Source: CAXBPY01 sp003455275
Lineage (GTDB): Bacteria > Bacteroidota > Bacteroidia > Chitinophagales > UBA10324
NCBI GenBank assembly: GCA_963977675.1
Contig: CAXBPY010000007.1
Coordinates: forward strand, 3,702-67,701
Reading direction: 5' to 3'
Length of the DNA: 64,000 nucleotides
Shown: piece by piece, positions 9,593 to 18,848 of the stretch
Layout of the letters: the number at the start of each line of letters is the position of its first letter
Numbering within the stretch: position 1 is the first letter of the stretch
Notes under the pieces: generated by a model
What the model was told of the DNA's origin: nothing
Seen by the model: the letters and a program-made list of their open reading frames with translations, nothing else
Databases searched by the model: none
Position numbers and translations under genes: made by a program

Positions 9593-11338
9593 GTGCTTCC
9601 CGATTCTATTCTCGAAGTCAATAATCTTAAAGTCAGTTTTTCTTCCGATGAAGGAGAGAATACTGTTGTGCACGAAATTTCTTTCCAGCTTAATAAAGGA
9701 GAGATTCTTGGTATTGTAGGAGAGAGCGGTTCAGGTAAGTCAGTTACCTCGCTTTCGGTCATGCGGCTCATACAATCTCCGGGGAAGATAGATGGCGGAG
9801 AAATTTTTCTCCGGACAAAAAATAATGTTGAGCAAAATCTACTTGCGATTTCTGAAAAAGAAATGCAGAAGGTGAGAGGCAATGAAGTAGCTATGATATT
9901 TCAGGAACCAATGACTTCGCTCAATCCTGTGTTTACCTGCGGCGCTCAGGTCATAGAAGCAATTCTTCTTCATAAAAAAATTCGTAAATCAGAAGCGCGT
10001 AAACAAGTTCTTGCCTTGTTTGAAAAAGTTTTGCTTCCCGATCCTAATCGTATTTACAAATCATATCCTCATCAACTAAGTGGCGGACAGAAACAGCGTG
10101 TGATGATTGCAATGGCCATGAGTTGCAACCCATCTATTCTTATTGCGGATGAACCAACAACCGCACTTGATGTAACTGTGCAGGCTGCGATACTTCAGCT
10201 GATGAAGCGGTTGCAGCGCGAAGAAAACGCGAGCATTGTTTTCATTACTCATGATCTTGGTGTGATAGCCGAGATAGCTGACCGCGTGGCTGTGATGTAT
10301 CGCGGAAAGATTGTGGAGACCGGAACAGTGAATGAAATCTTTTCTTCACCGAAACATCCATACACTAAGAGTTTGCTGGCGTGTCGCCCGCCACTTCAGA
10401 AAAGATTGAAACGGTTGCCGGTGGTTTCAGATTTTATGAGTGAGGATGCAATCGGAAACCTTATCGAAAAAAAATATTCTCCTAGTGAAATTGAAATTGC
10501 TGAACTTGAATGGAAAAAACTTTCGGAAGAAAAAATAGAAAAGCCACCTGTTCTACAACTGAAGAATGTGTGCAAGTATTATCCCGTGAAGCACGGCATC
10601 TTTTCCTTTTCGAAAGAAGTAGTGAAGGCAGTGGATGATATTTCATTTGATGTACATCCCGGCGAAACTTTGGGATTGGTAGGAGAGAGTGGTTGCGGCA
10701 AAACCACATTAGGCAGAACAATTCTTCAGTTGATACGCCCTACTTCGGGAGAAATAATCTTTGAAGGAAAAAACCTGGCGCCTCTTGCAGAAAAAGAATT
10801 GCGCCCGATCCGAAAGAACCTGCAAATTATTTTTCAGGATCCGTATTCATCACTCAATCCGCGCATGACGATTGGTGATGCAATTATGGAACCGATGAAG
10901 GTTCATCATCTGCACGGAAATAATTCTTCCAGAAAAGAAAAAACAATTGAGTTGTTAAGTAAGGTGCAGATGAAGCCCGAGCATTTCAATCGTTATCCTC
11001 ACGAGTTTTCCGGAGGTCAACGACAGCGAATCTGTATTGCACGGGCACTTGCACTTGAACCAAGATTTATTATTTGTGATGAATCAGTTTCTGCTCTTGA
11101 TGTTTCAGTTCAGGCACAAGTTTTAAACCTTCTGAAAGATTTGCAAAAAGATTTCGGGCTTACTTACATTTTTATTTCACACGATTTGTCAGTTGTAAAA
11201 TTTATGAGCGATCGAATGGTTGTTATGAACAAAGGACGAATTGAAGAGATGGGATTGGCTGATGAAATTTATCACAACCCATCAAGTGAATACACGAAGC
11301 GGCTGATTGCAGCGATACCTAAGGGTGTTGGTGGATAG
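9593..11338 (+). CDS. Fused double ATP-binding ABC transporter protein (DppD-DppF/YejF type)
   Basis: 581-residue cytoplasmic ATPase made of two complete oligopeptide-type nucleotide-binding domains. The first has Walker A GESGSGKS (43-50), signature LSGGQKQR and Walker B ILIADEPTT. The second has GESGCGKTT, FSGGQRQR and FIICDESVSALD. Each is followed by the peptide-transporter C-terminal extension (HPYTKSLLACRPP; SSEYTKRLIAAIP). Families with this fused form (YejF, GsiA) energise peptide, microcin C or glutathione importers. No permease or binding protein lies nearby, so the partners must be elsewhere. The start is a GTG directly after the permease stop codon, with no spacer. The second Walker B reads DES rather than DEP. 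Confidence 0.92.
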   Translation: MLPDSILEVNNLKVSFSSDEGENTVVHEISFQLNKGEILGIVGESGSGKSVTSLSVMRLIQSPGKIDGGEIFLRTKNNVEQNLLAISEKEMQKVRGNEVAMIFQEPMTSLNPVFTCGAQVIEAILLHKKIRKSEARKQVLALFEKVLLPDPNRIYKSYPHQLSGGQKQRVMIAMAMSCNPSILIADEPTTALDVTVQAAILQLMKRLQREENASIVFITHDLGVIAEIADRVAVMYRGKIVETGTVNEIFSSPKHPYTKSLLACRPPLQKRLKRLPVVSDFMSEDAIGNLIEKKYSPSEIEIAELEWKKLSEEKIEKPPVLQLKNVCKYYPVKHGIFSFSKEVVKAVDDISFDVHPGETLGLVGESGCGKTTLGRTILQLIRPTSGEIIFEGKNLAPLAEKELRPIRKNLQIIFQDPYSSLNPRMTIGDAIMEPMKVHHLHGNNSSRKEKTIELLSKVQMKPEHFNRYPHEFSGGQRQRICIARALALEPRFIICDESVSALDVSVQAQVLNLLKDLQKDFGLTYIFISHDLSVVKFMSDRMVVMNKGRIEEMGLADEIYHNPSSEYTKRLIAAIPKGVGG

Positions 11339-11380
11339 TGGTTGGTGGCTCGTGGTTAGTTGTTTGTTATTTGTTATCTT
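11339..11380. repeat. Short G/T-rich degenerate direct repeats
   Basis: Directly after the ABC gene stop there are overlapping imperfect copies of a GTGGTTGGTGG / GTGGTTAGTTG motif, followed by TTGTTATTTGTTATC. The stretch is non-coding and strongly strand-biased (G/T on the plus strand). No clear hairpin terminator is present here. Confidence 0.4.
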
Positions 11381-11437
11381 TTGCTGCACAATCGAAAAAC
11401 AATTCTGTAGCGTTTGAAAAGTTGTTGTAACAAAAAT

Positions 11438-12010
11438 TTAAAAAGGTCCTACAGCCTTTACAATTTTAACATGTTCAAAGTCGTTTTGAAAAATAAAATA
11501 GTAGGTGCCATTATCTTTTTCGTCTAAGCCATAGAGACTATACCAAACCCCTATCTTAAAATCGGCAGGCATTTTATCAAATACTCCGAGATGACTTGAA
11601 TCTACAGGATAGTTTTTGGTTATGAATTCAACTTGTTCTTGAGCAGACATATTGTAAAAAGGATGTTCAGGAGGAAACATGATAGTAATTTGATACTTCC
11701 ATGAATATCCAGATGTAGGTTTATGGAAATTAACTTTACTGACAGGTTTTTGTTGTTCTCCTATCTCACAAACTAAATTATTGATTACAGTATCAGGAAG
11801 TGGAATACCTGTTTCACCAATTGGTTTTGTAACTACCAATTCTCCTAAATCAAGCCTCCTGAAGGGAATTTTACTTTGAACAAAATTGTAATTAAGTTTA
11901 ATATCTATTGCTTCTATTGCATGCATATAGTGTTTTGGAGAACAGCATCCTGATAGAATAAAAAAAAACAAATAAAAGGTTGATAGCGAATCAGAGTATT
12001 TTAATTTCAC
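11438..12010 (-). CDS. Predicted lipoprotein of unknown function
   Basis: 190 residues. The N-terminus has a hydrophobic stretch (FYLFFFILSGCCSPK) with a lipobox-like LSGC, so cleavage and lipidation at the first of two adjacent cysteines is likely. I do not recognise the mature domain. It contains aromatic-rich segments (SGYSWKYQITIMFPPEHP; KIGVWYSLYGLDEKDNGTYYF) suggestive of a small beta fold. It is a single gene followed on the same strand (further right) by another orphan secreted protein, and neither shows a pathway link. The codon use looks like its neighbours. Confidence 0.7.
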   Translation of the reverse strand: MKLKYSDSLSTFYLFFFILSGCCSPKHYMHAIEAIDIKLNYNFVQSKIPFRRLDLGELVVTKPIGETGIPLPDTVINNLVCEIGEQQKPVSKVNFHKPTSGYSWKYQITIMFPPEHPFYNMSAQEQVEFITKNYPVDSSHLGVFDKMPADFKIGVWYSLYGLDEKDNGTYYFIFQNDFEHVKIVKAVGPF

Positions 12011-12126
12011 ATTGAATTTGAATTCAGGGAATAAAAAAAATATTTTTCCTCTTGCTTCACCCCGCTAACCTAACAATTTTCTTCTCCAATGGAAACAGAT
12101 GATACTTTGCTATTCAAAAAAATTAT

Positions 12127-12702
12127 TTAACTAATCCAGCAATTGAATTGATCAATCCTGATCCATCTACCATTTACATTTTTGTAGATGTAAACACATC
12201 CTCCTCCGCAAGGTCCGCCACATGAATGAGCAATATAAACAACGCATTCTGTCATATCTTGCGTGAAAAGTGGAATTGAAATAGACGATAACACTCCCTC
12301 ATGATGCTTGTAGTATTTATCCCAGCGCAATTTTCTTTTTCCAAAATATTTATCCAACTCTTTTGATGAGATAACTACCACATTTGTGTGGAAATTTTCT
12401 TGCCATAAAAAATTTTTTGAAGAGTCTAATTGCTGTCGCATAAATGCAATGTCTTCTCCTGAAAATATTTTAAGTTTAGAATGTCCATCTAAATAATATT
12501 CGGGTGATATCGAATCAGAATTAAAAATAGAGCTCGGGAAAAATGGTGTTTCGCTGAGGTTTTTTATCCAAATCGAATCGTGCTCAATAAGCGAATTGAA
12601 AAAGTCGTAATAATCCTGTTCAGTTACTTTACTTGTTTTACTCTGCGCACAACAAATCTTTACCGAAACAAGAAGAAAGAAAATGAAAGCTGTGCGAAGC
12701 AT
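12127..12702 (-). CDS. Predicted secreted protein of unknown function
   Basis: 191 residues with a signal peptide ending near ICCAQS. The mature part is not recognised. Its C-terminus is unusual: a Cys/Gly-rich AHSCGGPCGGGCVYIY segment followed by a final FNCWIS, giving four or more cysteines that could form disulfides or bind metal in the periplasm. It lies 116 bases upstream of the predicted lipoprotein gene on the same strand, so cotranscription is possible but not required. A long imperfect palindrome precedes its start. Confidence 0.7.
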   Translation of the reverse strand: MLRTAFIFFLLVSVKICCAQSKTSKVTEQDYYDFFNSLIEHDSIWIKNLSETPFFPSSIFNSDSISPEYYLDGHSKLKIFSGEDIAFMRQQLDSSKNFLWQENFHTNVVVISSKELDKYFGKRKLRWDKYYKHHEGVLSSISIPLFTQDMTECVVYIAHSCGGPCGGGCVYIYKNVNGRWIRIDQFNCWIS

Positions 12703-12717
12703 GATGTGAGCGAAAAT

Positions 12718-12810
12718 AATTTAACTAGGAGTCATAAGAGTAAAAGAGGAGTCATAGGAGTTAACTCCCATTACTCATAAAGGTATTACTCCTAATACTC
12801 CTATTTAAAT
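12718..12810. repeat. Large imperfect palindrome built from GGAGT-type units
   Basis: The centre is the perfect 12-base palindrome GGAGTTAACTCC. The left arm carries AGGAGTCATA twice and the right arm carries complementary ATTACTCCT/ATACTCCT units. The ends ATTTAACTAGGAGT and ACTCCTATTTAAAT are also complementary with one mismatch. Transcribed from either strand it would fold into a long hairpin with internal mismatches. It fills the gap between the aspartokinase stop and the start of the orphan secreted gene. It could be a dispersed palindromic element, a terminator or a regulatory structure; sequence alone does not decide. Confidence 0.75.
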
Positions 12811-12830
12811 GTATTCACCAATGACCTCAA

Positions 12831-14096
12831 TCAAAACCGACGAACAACAAGTTGAATGGTATTCCTTGTTTTTTGTTCGAGAAGAATTTCTCTTCTTTGA
12901 GTTTGAGTTTGCACAGTTTGTTCATCATAGTGGCGGATCGTGAGTAGCTCTAATCCTTCATTCAACAATACTTTGTATTCATTCGAAAGCTCTTCAAGAA
13001 AAGGATTCACTCTTTCTTTCGCATCATCTGCACAAAAAGAAAAACTGATTGCAGCATTCTGCATCATGTTAAACTTCACACGGTGCTTCGCCATCATGCC
13101 AAAGATTTTCGCCAACTGTTCTTCAGCCATAAAAGAAAAATCTTTCGGAGAAACAGAGATAAGAATTTGCTCCGGTTTCAAAACAAGAACTGGGGTGCGC
13201 GCATCATCATTCATGTCGGAATCAATCACGGTTCCGCTTGCTTCAGCATTTAAAAATGATTTTACATGAAGCGGTATGTTTTTATTCTGAAGCGGCTTAA
13301 TTGTTTTCGGATGAATAACGGTTGCACCGTAAAAAGTCATTTCAATCGTTTCCTTGAAAGAAAGATGATCAATTTTTTTTGCATCAGAAAAATAGCGCGG
13401 GTCTGCATTCAGCACACCGGGCACATCTTTCCAGATGGTGACACTCTCAGCACCGGCGCAGTAAGCAATCACAGCCGCCGTGTAATCTGAACCTTCGCGA
13501 CCAAGTGTGGTAGAAAAATTTTCGGAAGTGCCGCCAATGAATCCCTGCGTGAGAACAAGCCCGTTCTTTGATGCAGGAACCAACTGTGCTTGAATTTTTT
13601 TCTCCGTGATTTCCCAATCAACTTTTCCTTCACGGTAAGTATTATCGGTACGAATGAAATCCCGCACATCGCGCCATTTAGTTTTCATTCCGGATTCATT
13701 CAAAAATGCTGCAAGCATTTTGGTACTCACCATTTCTCCAATCGAAACGATCTGGTCATATATGTAATCGAAAGATTCAGAAGGTTCATCTTCCAGGATC
13801 CAATCGACCTCAATGAAAGTATTGTTTAATTCTTCATAGACTTTGTGTGAAGAATCAGGAATTAGTTTTGAAAGCAGGTTGAAATGTTTTTCCCGCACTT
13901 CATTTAGTAATTGGTTAGCATTACCGTTTCGTTCAAAGTAGGAGTGAACAACTTCTTCGAGTGCATTCGTTGTTTTTCCAAGAGCAGAAACCACTAAAAC
14001 AATTTCCTGTCCTGAAAACTTTTTCAGAATGGAGAGAACATTTCGAAATCCTTCTGCATCTTTTATTGAAGCTCCACCGAATTTGAAGACTTTCAT
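12831..14096 (-). CDS. Aspartate kinase
   Basis: 421-residue cytoplasmic enzyme that phosphorylates aspartate, the first step toward lysine, threonine and methionine. The N-terminus KVFKFGGASIKD is the amino-acid kinase signature. TLGREGSDYTAA and the substrate-site segment IWKDVPGVLNADPR are also present. The C-terminal ~120 residues resemble degenerate ACT domains, consistent with feedback regulation. I chose ATG 14096, 40 codons inside a longer frame, because the conserved start of the kinase fold begins right there. The start overlaps the upstream gene's stop by 4 bases (ATGA-type coupling). No other lysine or threonine genes are nearby. Confidence 0.9.
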   Translation of the reverse strand: MKVFKFGGASIKDAEGFRNVLSILKKFSGQEIVLVVSALGKTTNALEEVVHSYFERNGNANQLLNEVREKHFNLLSKLIPDSSHKVYEELNNTFIEVDWILEDEPSESFDYIYDQIVSIGEMVSTKMLAAFLNESGMKTKWRDVRDFIRTDNTYREGKVDWEITEKKIQAQLVPASKNGLVLTQGFIGGTSENFSTTLGREGSDYTAAVIAYCAGAESVTIWKDVPGVLNADPRYFSDAKKIDHLSFKETIEMTFYGATVIHPKTIKPLQNKNIPLHVKSFLNAEASGTVIDSDMNDDARTPVLVLKPEQILISVSPKDFSFMAEEQLAKIFGMMAKHRVKFNMMQNAAISFSFCADDAKERVNPFLEELSNEYKVLLNEGLELLTIRHYDEQTVQTQTQRREILLEQKTRNTIQLVVRRF

Positions 14097-15484
14097 GCGT
14101 GAATTATTTTTTTCCTGATAAGCAACATCGCAACACTTGATAATCCTGCAAATGCGAGCAACCATATTGCGCGCGAGTTGTAGCGGCTGTCCCACTGCGT
14201 GGAGAAGGTCGCACACACATTTGCATTGATAATAATTCCAATCATAAGGAGAACAACTTGAAGCGCAGCAAATCTCAAATGGAACGCGAAAAATGAAAGA
14301 ACAATAATTGCAATCACAGGCACAAGAGAAATAATCAGGAAATAAAAATTGACCGGTGCAAGAACATCTGTTGCATTTTTTAACACATCATTCTCCTGTT
14401 TCGATTTATGGAATGAAGATAAATCGCCGGGCACATAATTTTTCATAAAAGTATTCGCACTGGTGTTAATCCCAATCGGAGAAAGGAATTCTGCATATCG
14501 AATATTTGAAAGAAGAAAAAAAGTTGAAGAAAATGAAGATTCAATCTGCTCCATAGGATATTCCTTTATACAGCGATTCACTATCTCACTGTATTCTGTG
14601 TCATGACTGTTCCAGTCGCCGGCCAGATTCAACGGACTTTCTTTCACCCACAAAAAATATCCTGAAGGAACCTGAAGATTATCGCTTCCACAAAAATGGT
14701 AATGTTTCTTTTCACAATTGTCGTCCATAAATTTTTTCAGCACACCGTTCTCAGCAAAACGCGCAAGCAGAAAAACATTGGAGTCATTACAAATCCTTGC
14801 ATTCTGAAACTTACTGAAGGTGATTAACACATTTGCACTTATGCTTACCACCACCAGCAACAGGATAAAAAGGATACGACGCAGTGAGAAAAAATTATTC
14901 TTTCTGTAGAAAGGTGAAACCACTCCGGTCAGATGGATAAGCAAAATCAGGAAAGCAAATTCAAGCGCAATTAATAACACTGAAGTGTGAACCAGAACAC
15001 TCACGATCACAATCGAAAGCAGAAAAAGTTTTTCAGGTTTTGGCAAAACTGTTTTACGAACCACTAGCAGCGGAAGCGAAAGCAGAACATAACAGGTGAA
15101 AATATCCGGAGTCAGCAGGTTGCTTATCCATCCTGCATTTGTGAAACAAGAGAGCGCAAGAATTATCAGCAGGAACAGGAGGGAAGATGACTGGTTAAAA
15201 ATTTTTTTCCACCACAACTGAAGCAGAAAAGCGAGAATCAGGTTCTGAACAAACACTACCGTCCATAGTGTAAATCCCATTGAGAACAAACCGATAAACA
15301 GTCCATAAAAAACCGGACGGTCTCCCGGAACATTGAAACTAAGTGCACTGAAAAGATAAGTTCCTGTGTCAGGATACAAGAGGGGAAATCCATTATAGAT
15401 AGCGGGCAGCAACAGTAGAACAGACGCTGCAATCAGAAGTGCAACCTTTCTTAAATTTTCCTTAACGATTGTCGGTGGATTCAA
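14093..15484 (-). CDS. Polytopic membrane protein of unknown function (GT-C-like)
   Basis: About 463 residues with roughly ten or more hydrophobic segments. A motif YPDTGTYL follows the first one. The acidic loop after TM1 and the overall layout recall GT-C glycosyltransferases, but I cannot assign a family with certainty. One extracytoplasmic stretch is Cys-rich (DDNCEKKHYHFCG). I propose TTG 15484, which gives a short basic leader and a first membrane segment and leaves 16 bases after the MuiA-family gene. The only ATG option, 15550, would overlap that gene by 50 bases. Its stop overlaps the aspartokinase start. Confidence 0.7.
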   Translation of the reverse strand: MNPPTIVKENLRKVALLIAASVLLLLPAIYNGFPLLYPDTGTYLFSALSFNVPGDRPVFYGLFIGLFSMGFTLWTVVFVQNLILAFLLQLWWKKIFNQSSSLLFLLIILALSCFTNAGWISNLLTPDIFTCYVLLSLPLLVVRKTVLPKPEKLFLLSIVIVSVLVHTSVLLIALEFAFLILLIHLTGVVSPFYRKNNFFSLRRILFILLLVVVSISANVLITFSKFQNARICNDSNVFLLARFAENGVLKKFMDDNCEKKHYHFCGSDNLQVPSGYFLWVKESPLNLAGDWNSHDTEYSEIVNRCIKEYPMEQIESSFSSTFFLLSNIRYAEFLSPIGINTSANTFMKNYVPGDLSSFHKSKQENDVLKNATDVLAPVNFYFLIISLVPVIAIIVLSFFAFHLRFAALQVVLLMIGIIINANVCATFSTQWDSRYNSRAIWLLAFAGLSSVAMLLIRKKIIHA

Positions 15485-15500
15485 ACAAAAAAATAATTTA

Positions 15501-17177
15501 TCAAAATCTCGGACAGTAAACTGTGTTCTTGATTGATGCAGGGAATTCAACCGTGATGCTGAATCGCATTTTCTTTTCCTCGCCGGGAGCGAGTTTCATT
15601 TTCCAACTCAGCTTTCCAGTTTCCTGTGTGTAAACAGCGCCACCTGCATCGTCGAGTGTAATCTTAATGTTGTTGTTTGCTGAGATGGGCACTTGTTCCA
15701 TCACTTCAAGGTTTACATCAGTTGATTCATTGTTCTTCACTGTAACTTCATAAGTCACACTCTGGCGGTATTTGTCACCAATAAACTTTTCTTTAGTAAA
15801 GTCTTTTAGCTTCTCACGCTTTAATACAATCTTTTTATCGCGGCCCAAAGAAATATCGAGCGTATCCTTAGCCTGGTTTGCATAGATGTAACTCTGCCCA
15901 ACATAACCTCCCTGAAAAAAAATATTTGCATTGCCATCGAGAAGGTTTAGTTTTTCCCAATCAGTAATGTGCATGTTCAGAAAAACATCTTCATCCAGGC
16001 GGGGAATAGAATAATAATCATAGGTTACCGTTAAATCGAAATCACCAATGTTCACCTGGTGAGCAACTGCATCACTCGGAATATTGGCCGCAAGTTTTAT
16101 ATCAAATTCTGTGGCAAGCGCACTTTGGTTTACCTGTGTGTATTGACTTGTTGTTTCATTTTCTTTTTTCGTTTTACCATTTGTTATGATTACTTCTTTC
16201 AAGGCATAATCCTGAGCAGCAGGCATCTTTTGTTTTTCAGCGGAATCGTATTTGTAATTTTCTCCATCCTGATCTTTGCCGTAATTATTGTAACCACCAT
16301 TGTAATAATCCATGAACCAGGTGCTGAATACGGGGCCACACGCGCCGGCGCTTGGGTTGCCTGTGCTAAGCGTGAGATGAATGTCCTTCCAGTCTTCGCC
16401 GGTGTTCTGCCACAGAGATGCTTTGTAATTCAGCTTCGCCGGATCGCCCACCTTATCACAACGAACATCATATTCCGGAGTCCAGCCTGCAGAAGGCACC
16501 ATGTAATTCAATTCAAAAGTTGTGTTAAGTGCAGAACTTGTTTGCACCTGCACCCAAATTTCTCCGCTAGGTTGATTCTTCTTATTCATAAATTCAGAAA
16601 CCTGCTGAGTGATTCTTGTTCTTGATTCAGCAAGTTTTTTTTCCTGGTTTTCATAGTCCATCCACTGAACTTTAAGTCCCCATTCCTTTTCGCTCATGTA
16701 ATCATAGTACTGCTTAACAGCTTCGAAATTCAAACCAGTGTTAGCGCCTGTTGTCTTTTTGTTATCATCAAGCATTGCCTGCTGCATCAGAATTAGTTCC
16801 TTGTGTTTGCTTATGGTCACAAGCTGCTGATCAATTTGTTCAATGGAGTCGGTCCACTTTTTTGTTTCTGCATTCAGTTCGTTTGGTTGAAGGTAATTGA
16901 GTTTATACTGTACACTCATAATAAGAAGCTTGCTATCGCTTACTACATTTATTGTTTGTGAGTTGATGTTGCTCGGAAGTCCGGTGAAAACAACATCAGT
17001 GTTCCCTGCTGCAAGGGAAGTCCTGGCGGTTCTGTCAATTTCTGCACCATTAAGATAAACAGTTGCAGATTGAATGTCGCTCTTAAGTTCTTGTTTCTTT
17101 TGGGCAAAACATTTCGCTAAGTTCAATGTGACAGTGAATAGAAGGAGTGAAACTGCAAGAAAAATTTTGTGTAGCAT
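15501..17177 (-). CDS. MuiA-family protein (DUF4140/DUF4139)
   Basis: 558 residues with a signal peptide ending at KCFAQKK. The N-terminal part (IQSATVYLNGAEIDRTARTS) is typical of DUF4140. The central and C-terminal parts (WTPEYDVRC, LWQNTGEDWKDIHLTLSTG, later EQVPIS) are typical of DUF4139. These are the two domains of 'mucoidy inhibitor A family' proteins. Function is not established beyond an envelope location. A helical, possibly coiled-coil stretch around 110-200 separates the domains. It lies upstream of and close to the membrane-protein and aspartokinase genes, likely in one transcript. Confidence 0.88.
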   Translation of the reverse strand: MLHKIFLAVSLLLFTVTLNLAKCFAQKKQELKSDIQSATVYLNGAEIDRTARTSLAAGNTDVVFTGLPSNINSQTINVVSDSKLLIMSVQYKLNYLQPNELNAETKKWTDSIEQIDQQLVTISKHKELILMQQAMLDDNKKTTGANTGLNFEAVKQYYDYMSEKEWGLKVQWMDYENQEKKLAESRTRITQQVSEFMNKKNQPSGEIWVQVQTSSALNTTFELNYMVPSAGWTPEYDVRCDKVGDPAKLNYKASLWQNTGEDWKDIHLTLSTGNPSAGACGPVFSTWFMDYYNGGYNNYGKDQDGENYKYDSAEKQKMPAAQDYALKEVIITNGKTKKENETTSQYTQVNQSALATEFDIKLAANIPSDAVAHQVNIGDFDLTVTYDYYSIPRLDEDVFLNMHITDWEKLNLLDGNANIFFQGGYVGQSYIYANQAKDTLDISLGRDKKIVLKREKLKDFTKEKFIGDKYRQSVTYEVTVKNNESTDVNLEVMEQVPISANNNIKITLDDAGGAVYTQETGKLSWKMKLAPGEEKKMRFSITVEFPASIKNTVYCPRF

Positions 17178-17286
17178 AGATTAATTGTTTGCCCGATAAG
17201 AGGGCGAAGAAAAGGAAATTCCATAAAGAAATTTATTTCCTTAGTGCGTGTAATAACTAACTAAGTTTTTCTTTTTGAAAATGAAA

Positions 17287-18825
17287 CTACTGAATTATAA
17301 CCGGCTTTGAATAAATTTTTCCGTTTAATATAATTTCTGTAAGGTAATAGCCCGCAGCAAGTTGAGCTGATGATTTTATTTTAATAAATGAAATTTCAGA
17401 ATCAGGTTTATACTCATAGATAGAATATTTTTTTCCCGAAACATCTGAAAGTGTAATCAGAAGTGATTCTCCTTTTGCTCCTGTGATTTTTAGGTTAATG
17501 TTATCTGCAGTTGTTGGATTTGGTAAAACTTCGAAATCAAAACTCTTTGGCTGGTAATAAATGGTCTCAATCTGCGAGTAGTGAACTTCACGATTAAAAT
17601 CAGTCTGGCGCAGCCTGTAATAACTGAAGCCGAAGAGCGGCTGCTCATCTACATCAGCATAATTAATTGTATGCGTGCTGTTGCCTGCTGCTTTTTGGCT
17701 GAGAAGATCTGTGAAATGAATTCCATCTGCAGAGCGTTCAATAGTGAAGTAATCACTGTTGAGTTCTGAGGCTGTGACCCATGTGAGATCAACAACATCC
17801 TTGTTCAGCACAGCATCGAATGAAAGCAACTCTAGTGGAAGTGAGTAACCTGTCTGAGGAAACCCGATACCGTAATCCGAAGAAACATTGACTGCGGAGC
17901 GTTCCGCATGAACTGTTCCGCCACTTATATATTGTGTACTATTCACATGAGTGCCTTGCGATTGCCACGAGCTTCCGGAGTTCACTCTTTCAATTACACC
18001 ATAGATAGATGCTGGTGAGCTCATATTGGAAGCGCCTCTTTCATTCAGTTTCACGGTAAAGTTTCCACCCGTGAGTGAAGAATTGGGAGTGAGTGTCCAG
18101 TAACCATAATCAAGCATATCGGTTATTGGTGTTCCGTTTATTTTCAAACCGGCAGGAAGGCCTGTAGGATTTGGGATTGCATTCGTAAATTTTCCAAGCA
18201 CATTATCAAATCCTGAAATGCTGTTAAGGTTAAGACTTGCAAGTTCGTAGTAGGACGAAGTTCCAACAGGAAAAAAATATTCACCCGAAGAGCTCACACT
18301 TCTGCGTAAATTTCCAATGATATAACTGTTTTCAGAATAAGGATTGATAGCATTTGTAAGATTGTTTGTAACATTAACTTCATAAGATGATGTAGTGATA
18401 TTTCCAGAAATGAGCCCGAGCGTTCCGGCAATACCTATTGTCTGACTGAGAGTAAATCCTGACGCGTTATTAAAATCTGCATCGAAGAAATCGCTTTCAA
18501 CACTACCGCTGATATTCTGAACACTGCTTCCCCAGAAAGTTACTTTGCCTGCTTCGCTAAGAAATGATCCATTGTTTGTCCAGTTTTTCTTTATGTATTC
18601 ATAACCTTCATTTATATGGTTGCCTGTTCCACTGTTAGTGAAAGATGCTTCAAACGAAACTGTAGTCCCTGAGCTTACATACATGGTTCCGATATTGGTT
18701 GCATCTACCTGAGCAAATGATTCTTGAGAGAAATAAATCACAATGCTTATCAGGAGGCAAATTGTTTTTGCTTCTGTTGAATTGAATTTTGTTTTAAAGA
18801 AACCGGATTGTAGAATTCTTATCAT
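17287..18825 (-). CDS. T9SS type A sorting-domain secreted protein
   Basis: 512 residues. A hydrophobic N-terminal signal ends near SFAQVD. The middle is a Ser/Thr/Asn/Gly-rich beta-sheet region with no recognised catalytic motif. A fibronectin-like segment (ELLSFDAVLNKDVVDLTW, ERSADG, YYRLRQTDF) is followed by the type A sorting domain (FEVLPNPT at the start, GYYLTEIILNGK near the end). The protein is predicted to be exported by Sec, then through the type IX system, and surface-attached or released. It lies 23 bases downstream of the repeat protein gene and is probably cotranscribed with it. Confidence 0.85.
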   Translation of the reverse strand: MIRILQSGFFKTKFNSTEAKTICLLISIVIYFSQESFAQVDATNIGTMYVSSGTTVSFEASFTNSGTGNHINEGYEYIKKNWTNNGSFLSEAGKVTFWGSSVQNISGSVESDFFDADFNNASGFTLSQTIGIAGTLGLISGNITTSSYEVNVTNNLTNAINPYSENSYIIGNLRRSVSSSGEYFFPVGTSSYYELASLNLNSISGFDNVLGKFTNAIPNPTGLPAGLKINGTPITDMLDYGYWTLTPNSSLTGGNFTVKLNERGASNMSSPASIYGVIERVNSGSSWQSQGTHVNSTQYISGGTVHAERSAVNVSSDYGIGFPQTGYSLPLELLSFDAVLNKDVVDLTWVTASELNSDYFTIERSADGIHFTDLLSQKAAGNSTHTINYADVDEQPLFGFSYYRLRQTDFNREVHYSQIETIYYQPKSFDFEVLPNPTTADNINLKITGAKGESLLITLSDVSGKKYSIYEYKPDSEISFIKIKSSAQLAAGYYLTEIILNGKIYSKPVIIQ

Positions 18826-18848
18826 TCAATTTTTTATTTCTTCAGCAA

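Noticed and set aside
16059..16625. Plus-strand ORF of 188 codons opposite the MuiA-family gene
   Set aside because: It is fully antisense to a well-supported gene, is rich in Cys/Arg/Ile in a way typical of reverse-frame shadows, and has no recognisable domain.
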